The notes beneath the pieces are model-generated. The model was given only the letters and a program-made list of their open reading frames with translations. It made no database searches and had not been told where the DNA came from. 64,000 nt of DNA from Subtercola sp. Z020 (lineage in GTDB: Bacteria > Actinomycetota > Actinomycetes > Actinomycetales > Microbacteriaceae), in contig NZ_PSTT01000071.1 of assembly GCF_002931235.1 (NCBI RefSeq), positions 89,223 to 153,222 on the forward strand, given 5' to 3'. Each line of letters opens with the position of its first letter. Position 1 is the stretch's first letter. This document shows positions 27,103 through 34,498 of this stretch, piece after piece. The position numbers were made by a program, and so were the translations under genes.

Positions 27103-28569
27103 CTATTGTGAAGGCGTCAACTCTTTGGCGGGTTCGACGACCTCGCCTTTCGTTCTGCGTCGCTTTCGATCGTTCGAACCTGGCTCGTCGAACTCCTCGC
27201 CGTACCCGTACCCGTAGCCATAGCCATAGCCATAGCGGCCGTACCCGTACGAGTCGGGCCCCTTGGTCGGCAGCATCGTCATGACCACGCCCGCGATGCC
27301 CGAGCCGACGTTCGTCAGGGCCGAGATGGCGCCTTTCAGCTGGCCGCGATGCACCCGACCCGCGCCCACCATCACCAGGGCACCGCCCGTGTGCTTGGCC
27401 AGGATGGCGGCGTCGGTGACGGGCAGCAGAGGCGGGGCGTCGAAGAGCACCAGGTCGAATTCCGCCTCGAGTTGCTCGATGAGCGCGATCATCGCATTGG
27501 AGCCCAACAGTTCGCTCGGGTTCGGCGGGATACGGCCGGCCGGGAGCACGTAGAGGTCGTGGGTGCCCCAGCGCTGAACGACATCGGCCATCTCGACCCG
27601 GCCGACGAGAACGTCGGTGAGGCCTGCACCCCCCTCGAGCCCGAGGTACTCGGCGAGCTTCGGCTTTCGCAGGTCGGCGTCGATGATGATGGTCTTCGTT
27701 CCAGCGGAGGCGGTGACGATCGCCAGGTTCGCCGACGACGTGCTCTTGCCCTCCCCGGGAATGGAGGAGGTGATGACGTAGCTCTTCGGCCGGTCGAGCG
27801 CCACGAGGAACTGGAGGTTCGTGCGGAGGGTTCGGAACGACTCGGCGCGCGGGCTCCGCGGGTCATCCTGAACCACCAGCGGGCGCTCGACGGTCTTCGG
27901 GTCGAACGCGATACCGCCGAGGATGGGGGCTGTCGTCACCGCTTCGACGTCGCGCTCATTCCGCACTTTCGTGTCGAGCGTCTGGCGCAGCACAGCGATG
28001 GCCACGCCCAGGATCAGACCGATCAACGCACTGATGAGGATGTTGACGCGGGTGTTGGGTGACGACGGCGCTGCGGGCACCAGGGCTTGCTGCAGCACCG
28101 TGATCTTCACGGGGCTCGAGCCGGCCGCATCGACGGGCACGATCGAGCTGACCGTCTTCTCGAAGCTCGAGGCGATGGCGTTCGCGATGTCGGCGGCGCG
28201 CTGCCCGGAGACGTCGCTGACGGCGATGTCGACGACGACGGTGCCTGTCGTGGTGCTGGCCGTGACATGACTCGCCAGCTCCTGGGCCGAGACAGGCAGG
28301 TTCAACTCTGCGATGACGGGCTGGAGCACGATGGGGGTCGTCACGACATCGGTATAGCTCTTGACCTGGTTCTGGGTGAACGAACTGCCCTGGCTGAGTT
28401 CGCTGACGGTGCCGGCCGACTGCACGGAGACGAAGACCTTGCTCGACGCGACATACATGGGGGTGGTGAGCAGCGAGACGACGGAACCGATCGCCACTCC
28501 CGACAGCACCAGAGCCAGGATGATGATCCATCCCTTTCGGAGAACACGGAGATAGTCGCGAAGTTCCAC
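27103..28569 (-). CDS. Wzz/BY-kinase: polysaccharide co-polymerase tyrosine autokinase (copy 2)
   Basis: 488 aa from GTG 28569, with GGGAAAGG upstream (8 bp spacing); an earlier start has no ribosome-binding site. Same plan as copy 1: Wzz domain with two membrane segments, Walker A IPGEGKSTSS (about 266-275), Walker A' IIIDADLRKP, Walker B LVLFDAPPLLP. The tail is an unusual run of alternating Gly-Tyr (positions about 446-464) giving seven or more candidate phosphorylation sites, followed by a Lys/Arg/Glu end. It precedes the priming transferase gene by 86 bp and likely belongs to unit A. Confidence 0.93.
   Translation of the reverse strand: MELRDYLRVLRKGWIIILALVLSGVAIGSVVSLLTTPMYVASSKVFVSVQSAGTVSELSQGSSFTQNQVKSYTDVVTTPIVLQPVIAELNLPVSAQELASHVTASTTTGTVVVDIAVSDVSGQRAADIANAIASSFEKTVSSIVPVDAAGSSPVKITVLQQALVPAAPSSPNTRVNILISALIGLILGVAIAVLRQTLDTKVRNERDVEAVTTAPILGGIAFDPKTVERPLVVQDDPRSPRAESFRTLRTNLQFLVALDRPKSYVITSSIPGEGKSTSSANLAIVTASAGTKTIIIDADLRKPKLAEYLGLEGGAGLTDVLVGRVEMADVVQRWGTHDLYVLPAGRIPPNPSELLGSNAMIALIEQLEAEFDLVLFDAPPLLPVTDAAILAKHTGGALVMVGAGRVHRGQLKGAISALTNVGSGIAGVVMTMLPTKGPDSYGYGRYGYGYGYGYGYGEEFDEPGSNDRKRRRTKGEVVEPAKELTPSQ
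27201..27251 (-). repeat. Hexanucleotide tandem repeat encoding Gly-Tyr units
   Basis: Eight or so 6-bp units of the type GGCTAT/GGGTAC (read on the minus strand) run in tandem within the autokinase tail. The frame is kept whatever the copy number, so slipped-strand changes would add or remove Gly-Tyr pairs without breaking the protein. Confidence 0.75.
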
Positions 28570-28592
28570 GCGCACAGCCTTTCCCATTTGTA

Positions 28593-28604
28593 ACCCGAAC
28601 GGGT
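28593..28604. promoter_or_regulatory. GC-rich palindrome upstream of second autokinase
   Basis: ACCCGAACGGGT is a perfect 12-bp inverted repeat 24 bp before the GTG start of the autokinase. Its centre, CCCGAACGGG, is the reverse complement of the CCCGTTCGGG core of the palindrome at 10522-10537. A shared operator for the two promoters of unit A is possible. The remaining leader (28,605-28,728) has an imperfect hairpin just after the phosphatase stop but no convincing promoter boxes. Confidence 0.35.
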
Positions 28605-28728
28605 CACCCACCACGACCCTATGATGACACAGTGACGAGTCAGAACAGTCTCTGACAGGTTTCCGTCACGTTACGGTCGGCCTTCGCAGGCTAGACGCAA
28701 AAGCAACCCCTGACCGGGCACTCGGTTT

Positions 28729-29322
28729 TCAGGAGCGGGCGGCCAGCGAGAGGATGTGCACCACGGCGCCGACGGCCGGAACGAGTTGAGCGACCGAGAG
28801 CGCATAGGTCTCGTCGTCGCGGCGGTACGGGTCGACGACGTCGTCCTCGTCGGGGCTGGCGGGCGGGTCGGACTGCCCGCGGCGCGAGGCGGTGAGGGCG
28901 ACGGCGGCCTTCAGCTTGTCGCGCGTCGTGGCCTCACGACCGGCGACCGCACTGATCTCCTCGTCGGAGATCTGGCCCGCCAGCCGGGCGAACTCGCGCA
29001 GCGTGAAGGTGACAGACACCTTTCTCGGCATCATCTCGACGATCGCGCGCCGATGCGAGCGGGCCATCGCGAAGAGCAGGTCGGCGCCGGCCACGTACGG
29101 CTCGATCATGTACCGGGCCCGGTGCGCCGAGAGGTCGACGTCGAACTGGCCGCCGATCTGCAGGATCTGGTCGGTCACCTGGTCTCCGTCACGCGCGATG
29201 ATGCCTGCGCTCGACAGGTCGACGTCGCCGATCTCGCGCAGCCGCTCCCGCAGCAGGCCCTCGGCCAGCGGGGAACGGCAGATGTTGCCCGAGCACACGG
29301 TCATTATCGAGAAAGTCGTCAT
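28729..29322 (-). CDS. Low-molecular-weight protein tyrosine phosphatase (copy 2)
   Basis: 197 aa. P-loop CSGNICRSP close to the start (about 10-18), histidine-rich FAMARSHRRAIVEMMP region, and the general-acid Asp in DPYRRDDETY. It is encoded just upstream of, and in the same direction as, the second autokinase, so it is the natural partner of that kinase. The intergenic 159 bp may contain a terminator-like hairpin and a separate promoter for the kinase. Expression could therefore be partly independent. Confidence 0.9.
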   Translation of the reverse strand: MTTFSIMTVCSGNICRSPLAEGLLRERLREIGDVDLSSAGIIARDGDQVTDQILQIGGQFDVDLSAHRARYMIEPYVAGADLLFAMARSHRRAIVEMMPRKVSVTFTLREFARLAGQISDEEISAVAGREATTRDKLKAAVALTASRRGQSDPPASPDEDDVVDPYRRDDETYALSVAQLVPAVGAVVHILSLAARS

Positions 29323-29334
29323 TATGGTGCCTCA

Positions 29335-29401
29335 CTGTCTGGCGGTCACGGGCTGGGGGGGTGCCGGGCTGGGGGGTGCCGGGGGTGCTGTCTGGCGGTC
29401 A
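29335..29401. repeat. G-run direct repeats upstream of phosphatase copy 2
   Basis: A 14-bp sequence CTGTCTGGCGGTCA occurs at 29335-29348 and again at 29388-29401. Between them lie two near-identical 15-16-bp units of the form CGGGCTGGGGGGGTGC. Five runs of three to seven G on the plus strand could form a G-quadruplex in single-stranded DNA (template strand of the phosphatase gene). Confidence 0.6.
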
Positions 29402-29450
29402 GCCTCTGAAGGGTCACTGCCTGGAGTGGTGACGACGACAAGCCTACGGT

Positions 29451-30554
29451 TCAGAAGACGAAGCGGATCGTGAGCGACTGCTCCGCGGTCTCTGCGTCGA
29501 CCCGCTGGAAGGCGAGCTGCATCAGCCCGACGAAGGGCGATGCACCCGCCCCGGGGTTGCTGCGACCGTCGCTGAAGACGGCGCCGAGTTCCCCGGTCAT
29601 CCGCACGCCCACCCTGTCGAACGACAGTGACAGCGCCCGTGCCCCGGGGCCCGCATCGCCCGCGAAGTGCAGGAGAACGGTACGGAGGGCGGTGCGCTGC
29701 TCGTCGGTCAACGACAGCGCGACGGCGTGGGGGTCGCTGTAGCGGCCGACCAGCCGTTCGAGGGGTTCGATTGCGAGACTCGACTCGAGCGTCGCCCTCA
29801 GGCTTCGGGCGAGCTCGGCTGCGCGCTCCCTGTCGGCGTCGGTCAGGCTGTCACGGGCTTTCACCTCGCGGAAGAAAGGAAGCACCTCCCGCCGCAACGA
29901 CTCGGTGTCGGTCCCCAGGAACTCCTCGATGGCGCGCCGACGGTCCCGAAGATCGCGGTGTTCCCGCGCCTCGGCTGCACGCTGCCGGTCAGCCCTCAGC
30001 CCGGCGATCAGCGACGACGAGAAGATCGCCGCTCCCCCGCCGAGCGCGACGACGAGAACCCCCGACATCGTGAGGGAGGTGAGCAGCTCCGAGCGCAGGG
30101 AACCGAAGTGCACCAGGGTCGTCGCGGCCACGACGATCGTCGCGACGAGGGTGCGCAACACGATCTCGCCCGGGGGGCGGTACGACCCCGAGACCATCAG
30201 AACGAGGGCGACGGCGATCGGACCCCAGTCGTTCCGCACGTCGGTGTCGGTTCCCGACTGGCCGATCGATTCGAGGATGCACGCAATGAGCACGAGGGCG
30301 TACGAGATGCCGTACGCCGCCCGGGTGACTCGTCGCCGGTACGGGTCGGCTGCCCTGATCAACAGGGCGAAGGCGGCGACCAGTGCGGCGAGGCCCAGGG
30401 CGACCAGCGCGAAGGAGGAGGTCTCGCTGCCGTTCAGTACGGTCAGCGCGCCGGCGACCACCACCGCGACGACGGAGACGGCGACCACGAAGATGCGCGC
30501 AGTGATCCCGCTCAGGGGATCGATCTCCTGCGCGGTGCTCCCGGTCATCGTCAC
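29451..30554 (-). CDS. Membrane protein resembling a degenerate sensor kinase partner
   Basis: 367 aa from GTG 30554, overlapping the histidine-kinase stop (GTGA); ATG 30548 is an alternative. Six or so N-terminal membrane segments (about 20-180) are followed by a long charged helical stretch (about 190-260; REHRDLRDRRRAIEEFL, RERAAELARSLRATLESSL) like a dimerisation helix, then a C-terminal domain of about 90 residues without recognisable ATP-binding G boxes. By position and layout it looks like a partner or decayed paralogue of the kinase encoded upstream. Function unknown. Confidence 0.6.
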   Translation of the reverse strand: MTMTGSTAQEIDPLSGITARIFVVAVSVVAVVVAGALTVLNGSETSSFALVALGLAALVAAFALLIRAADPYRRRVTRAAYGISYALVLIACILESIGQSGTDTDVRNDWGPIAVALVLMVSGSYRPPGEIVLRTLVATIVVAATTLVHFGSLRSELLTSLTMSGVLVVALGGGAAIFSSSLIAGLRADRQRAAEAREHRDLRDRRRAIEEFLGTDTESLRREVLPFFREVKARDSLTDADRERAAELARSLRATLESSLAIEPLERLVGRYSDPHAVALSLTDEQRTALRTVLLHFAGDAGPGARALSLSFDRVGVRMTGELGAVFSDGRSNPGAGASPFVGLMQLAFQRVDAETAEQSLTIRFVF

Positions 30555-31753
30555 CGCCCCACCGGACACTCGGAGCGGGGCACGCTCAGCAGAAGAGCCG
30601 TGCCGCTGCCGGGAGCCGACCAGACGAGGATCGTGCCGTGCACGGCCTCGACGCGACGGCGCACGGCCTCGCTGACGTCGGCGCTGTGCGTACCGGGCAG
30701 CCGGGGGTCGAAACCCCGGCCCGCGTCGGAGACGATGATGTTGACGCTGCCGGCACCGGCCGCAACCGACACCTCGGCCGACGTCACACCGGAGTGCCTC
30801 CGCACAGTGGCGAGCCCGCGGCCGACCACGTAGACGACCTCGCGCAGCACCGGCGCCTCCAGCTCGCGGAGGAGGGCAGGGTCACCGCTCACACTCACGC
30901 GGAGGCCCGCCTCCCTGGCCGACCGGATGACCGTGCCGAGGCCGGAGCTCCGCAGTGCCTCCGCTCCCGCCTGGCTCCTGACCATCACGTCGTCGACCAG
31001 CAGGCCGGGATGGGCGAGAGAGGCGATGTCCTTCACCAGGAAGGCCCTGTGGTCTTCGAGCAGACGGCCGGGAGCAGACACCGCGAGCGCCTGCAGGTCG
31101 TTCAGAACGGTGTCGTGCAGGGCGGCAGAGGCCTCGGCGGCGATGCGGCCGCGTTCACTGATGCGCTCCTCGACCTCCGCCGCCACCTGCATGGTGCGAA
31201 CGCCACGGGTCGCGCGCGCCCTGCCGTACCAGAGCGTGGCGAGCAGGAGAACGATGCCGAGCCACGTGACGATCGACGGAATGTCGAAGGCGAACACGAG
31301 CCCGTGGATGCGTGTGCCGAACTGCACGGCCAGTGAGGCGACGACGAAACCGACGGTCGACCGGGCGATGCTGGCCGGCAGGGAGCGGCCCGCGATTCCC
31401 ACCACGGTGATGGCGATCTTCGGCATGGTGAAGATTGCGGCATCCGACCGCCACCCGTCGCCGACGCCCGCCGAGATCTGCAGGGTGAACAGGAAGATGC
31501 CGGCGCCGGCGACGAGCATCAGGCCGAAGACGAGCCACGGGTTCGACGCCAGGAGCGCCCAGGCCACGGCCAGCCCTGCGATGGCCAGCCCCGCGATCGC
31601 GAGGGCGACGTCGGCCTGGGGGATCTCGAGGCCGAAACCGATCACGAGCAGGAAGGTGGCGGCGAGAAAGACGCTGCTCACCCAGATCGCGGCCCGACCC
31701 AGGGCGCGAGAGGTCGAGACACCCTCAACATCGGTGGGCAGAACGAGAGACAT
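30551..31753 (-). CDS. Sensor histidine kinase, NarL-partner type (HisKA_3-like)
   Basis: 400 aa. Start at ATG 31753 with AAGGGAA upstream. Six hydrophobic segments (about 20-190), then a dimerisation helix with the phospho-acceptor motif ALHDTVLNDLQAL (about 222-234) and a GHKL ATPase domain with a weak N box (VVYVVGRGLATVRRHS) and G box DAGRGFDPRLPG. Such kinases pair with LuxR-type regulators; none is adjacent, but one with an unusual receiver lies at 3255-3911. Membrane located; signal unknown. Coupled to the downstream membrane protein. Confidence 0.8.
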   Translation of the reverse strand: MSLVLPTDVEGVSTSRALGRAAIWVSSVFLAATFLLVIGFGLEIPQADVALAIAGLAIAGLAVAWALLASNPWLVFGLMLVAGAGIFLFTLQISAGVGDGWRSDAAIFTMPKIAITVVGIAGRSLPASIARSTVGFVVASLAVQFGTRIHGLVFAFDIPSIVTWLGIVLLLATLWYGRARATRGVRTMQVAAEVEERISERGRIAAEASAALHDTVLNDLQALAVSAPGRLLEDHRAFLVKDIASLAHPGLLVDDVMVRSQAGAEALRSSGLGTVIRSAREAGLRVSVSGDPALLRELEAPVLREVVYVVGRGLATVRRHSGVTSAEVSVAAGAGSVNIIVSDAGRGFDPRLPGTHSADVSEAVRRRVEAVHGTILVWSAPGSGTALLLSVPRSECPVGR

Positions 31754-31845
31754 CGGTTCCCTTCGGCACCCCGGCCTACCCCCGAACAGGGCTGGAGACG
31801 CACGCACTCATATTAGGGCACGCACCCCGGCGATAGGGTTGGCGG

Positions 31846-32418
31846 GTGCCTACCCTCCGCTCCCGTGAGATCGCCGTCATCGTGCGGCTGCAGCAGACCC
31901 GGCTGGGTCGCATTCTGGTCGCCCCCTCCCGCGTGCTCAGCTTCTTCGGGGAGAATGCCGCCGGCTGGCTCGTGCTGGGAATCATCGGCGCCCTGGTCGA
32001 CCACGATCGCTGGGCGACCTGGCTGCTCAGCGTCGCCGCCGTGGCGGTGGCCCAGGTTCTCTCGTCGGCCGTCAAGCAGGTCATCAGAAGGCCCCGGCCG
32101 GGCGTCGCGGCCTCGGCCGACGGTGTCTACGCGCTCAAGGCCGCCGGCGGGTACCCGAGGGGAACCGACGGGCCCGTCGCCGTCTATGCGCACGCCGCCA
32201 GCCGCCTGAGCTTCCCGAGCTCGCATTCGGCATCGACCATGGCGGCGGTGATCGTCTACACCGCCTTCTTCCCGGCGCTCTGGCCGCTCGCTCTCATCGT
32301 GGTTCTGGCGATGGGCCTGAGCCGGGTGGTGCTCGGGATGCACTTTCCCACCGATGTGCTCGCGGGCTACGCCCTCGGCCTGCTCGTGGGTGTGCCTGCG
32401 GTTCTGCTGCTGCACTGA
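31846..32418 (+). CDS. PAP2-family membrane phosphatase
   Basis: 190 aa from GTG 31846. All three PAP2 motifs are present: KQVIRRPRPG, SFPSSHSAS and SRVVLGMHFPTDV (catalytic His/Asp). Several membrane segments. Homologues hydrolyse undecaprenyl diphosphate or phosphatidate; in this locus recycling of the lipid carrier C55-PP after polymerisation is the attractive role. Divergent from the sensor kinase across 92 bp and convergent with phosphatase copy 3 (13 bp gap). Confidence 0.9.
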   Translation: MPTLRSREIAVIVRLQQTRLGRILVAPSRVLSFFGENAAGWLVLGIIGALVDHDRWATWLLSVAAVAVAQVLSSAVKQVIRRPRPGVAASADGVYALKAAGGYPRGTDGPVAVYAHAASRLSFPSSHSASTMAAVIVYTAFFPALWPLALIVVLAMGLSRVVLGMHFPTDVLAGYALGLLVGVPAVLLLH

Positions 32419-32431
32419 ACCCGCCAAGCGG

Positions 32432-33115
32432 TCAGGGCAGCGCGACGTCGATGTTCTGCAGCGCCCTCGCCTGCCGCCGGGTGAGCGGAACGGCGTCGGG
32501 CAGCACCGGCGCAACCTGCACCTCGTGCGACGGCACGACCTCCGCCAGCCACCCGGCGAGCGTCGACACAGCGGCGTCGATCTGCCGGGCCACCTTCGCG
32601 TGGGTGGCGGCAGACTTGCGGTAGGGATCGGCGATGTCGAGCTCCGATTCGCGGCGCGGCGGCGGCATCGCGCTCCGCCGACTGAGCAGGTACTCGAGCT
32701 GTTCGGCCGGCGCACGCCTCTCCCCCGCCGAGTCGACCGGGTTGTGTTCGACGAGCCGGGCCAACTCGAGAAGCGTCACCGACTTTTTGGAGGCGACCGG
32801 CAGCATCCGTGCAGCCGACGCCCGCTGCTCGAGCGTCATGGTGACGACGAGGTCGGCCGCGCGGAGGTCGGCGGGCGTGAGCCGTTCGGAGTGATGACCC
32901 GAGGGGTCGCCGCCGTGCGAGACGGACTGGCGCGCAGAGAGGGCATCCATCTCGAGGCCGCCCCGGGCGTGCGTTCCGCGACTCGTCGCCCTGACGACGT
33001 CGCCGGTGACGCCCACCGACTCCAGGCCGGCGGCGAGCAGCTGGGCTGCGAGGGGCGAGCGACAGATGTTCCCCGTACAGATGAACAGGATGTTCAGCGG
33101 GGAAGAAGGCGTCAT
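32432..33115 (-). CDS. Low-molecular-weight protein tyrosine phosphatase (copy 3)
   Basis: 227 aa from ATG 33115, which overlaps the glycosyltransferase stop (ATGA); a longer frame runs through that gene and is rejected. P-loop CTGNICRSP (about 13-21) and general-acid motif DPYRKSA. A C-terminal extension of about 60 residues (AEVVPSHEVQVAPVLPDAVPL...) is absent from copy 2. It likely works on the third autokinase, whose gene lies divergently 1.4 kb away. Confidence 0.9.
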   Translation of the reverse strand: MTPSSPLNILFICTGNICRSPLAAQLLAAGLESVGVTGDVVRATSRGTHARGGLEMDALSARQSVSHGGDPSGHHSERLTPADLRAADLVVTMTLEQRASAARMLPVASKKSVTLLELARLVEHNPVDSAGERRAPAEQLEYLLSRRSAMPPPRRESELDIADPYRKSAATHAKVARQIDAAVSTLAGWLAEVVPSHEVQVAPVLPDAVPLTRRQARALQNIDVALP

Positions 33116-34293
33116 GTAGAGATTATGGCCCTTCGCGCCGCACGTACGCTGGGGGTGTATGCCGGGAGCGTGCCGCTGTAGAGCTCGGCCGATTCGACGC
33201 CCAGGTGCACGTCGCTCCACCGGCTCTCGCGTACCGCCAGCGCCTCTGCAGAGAAGCGTTCGGCCAGGCCCTCTTCGCTCAACAGTCGTTCGACCGAGTC
33301 GATCGCCTCCCGCACCGATTCGACGAGAAAGCCGGTGCGCTCGTCGTCGACGATGTCGACGTTGCCGACGATGTTCGACGCCACCACGGGAATGCCCATG
33401 GACTGCGCCTCCATGACGGCCAGCGGCATCCCCTCCCACAGGGTGAGGAACAGCAGGATGTCGATGCGGGCCAGCTGCGCCATGGCGGCCGGGTAGCTGA
33501 GCCAGCCGGTCTTCTCGACGCCGGCGTCGTCGAGATCGGCGGCGAACTCGTCGGTCTCGCCGTCGCCGATCCAGAGGAATCGCGCGCGACCGCGAAAGTG
33601 CCGGGCGACCTCCGCGAACTTCCACGGGGCCTTCTGGTAGGCGATGCGGCCGACCATCGCGACGATGGGCAGCCCGTCGGCCGGCCTCTGCTCGCGGTGC
33701 GGCAGAGCATCCAGCGCCACGCCGTTCGAGACGACGAAGCAGTGCGCCATCTTCAGCACGCGCGTGGCCACCTCGGCCTCGGAGGGGCTGACCAGAACGA
33801 GCTGGGAGGGGCCGTGCCGGCCGAGAACGCTCTCGATCACCCGGTACACCTGGCGCACGGGAGGTGAGTAGTCGGTGCGGAGGAACGAGAAGCCGTGCGG
33901 GGAGTAGAACGAGGCCGGCTTGCGGCGGCGGCCGGTCAGGGCGAGGCGGCCGAAGGCGCCGCCCACCGAGGAGTGGAAGTGGATGATGTCGGCACTCGTC
34001 GCGATCTCACCGCGCACCTTCGACATGATCCAGATCGCGTGCGCCAGCATCGACGTGTCGCCGGCCGGGGCCTCGACCAGGGTGACGCCGGTGCCGAAGA
34101 TGCCCGCCAGCTCGGCTGTCGCGGGCGTGTCATCGCGGCGGGTGAAGTAGAGAGTGACCCGCATCTGCTGCTCGACCTGGCGGAGGGTGAGTCGGGCGAG
34201 CGAGGTGACCACCCCACCGCCGAGGCTCTCGGTGACATGCGCGACCGAGAGAGGTGAGCCGGTGGCTGCTTCCCGATTGAGTTGCATGGTCAT
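33112..34293 (-). CDS. GT4-family glycosyltransferase
   Basis: 393 aa. N-terminal SVAHVTESLGGGVVTSLARL and IIHFHSSVGGAFGRLAL, C-terminal IVAMVGRIAYQKAPWKFAEV, FLWIGDGETDEF and EGMPLAVMEAQSMGIPVV (E-x7-E) define a GT-B transferase of the CapM/WfcD-like type. It forms an operon with phosphatase copy 3. Divergent from the third autokinase over 205 bp, so both directions probably start from one regulatory region. Confidence 0.88.
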   Translation of the reverse strand: MTMQLNREAATGSPLSVAHVTESLGGGVVTSLARLTLRQVEQQMRVTLYFTRRDDTPATAELAGIFGTGVTLVEAPAGDTSMLAHAIWIMSKVRGEIATSADIIHFHSSVGGAFGRLALTGRRRKPASFYSPHGFSFLRTDYSPPVRQVYRVIESVLGRHGPSQLVLVSPSEAEVATRVLKMAHCFVVSNGVALDALPHREQRPADGLPIVAMVGRIAYQKAPWKFAEVARHFRGRARFLWIGDGETDEFAADLDDAGVEKTGWLSYPAAMAQLARIDILLFLTLWEGMPLAVMEAQSMGIPVVASNIVGNVDIVDDERTGFLVESVREAIDSVERLLSEEGLAERFSAEALAVRESRWSDVHLGVESAELYSGTLPAYTPSVRAARRAIIST

Positions 34294-34409
34294 GTGGCAC
34301 GCTCCCTGTCAGTAGATCGACAATCGCGCTGCGACCGGCACCCCCCGGGTACGACAATTACGGGCAGCCTAGGGAGGGCACGAGGGGGCAATTTCGGGTC
34401 TCGCCCTAA

Positions 34410-34424
34410 TGAGTTAAGGACTCA
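34410..34424. promoter_or_regulatory. Short inverted repeat in divergent promoter region
   Basis: TGAGTTAAGGACTCA has 5-bp arms (TGAGT/ACTCA) around a 5-bp centre, in the 205-bp gap between the glycosyltransferase and autokinase 3. Downstream, TAATAC at 34457-34462 could be a -10 box for the autokinase gene, with no convincing -35. This gap is AT-richer than the genes around it. Confidence 0.25.
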
Positions 34425-34498
34425 GGATGATTCACCGAGGCGGCGCAGAAGGTGCGTAATACTGAGACAAATCCGAGGGGTGTGAGGGAGGCGGAGAA

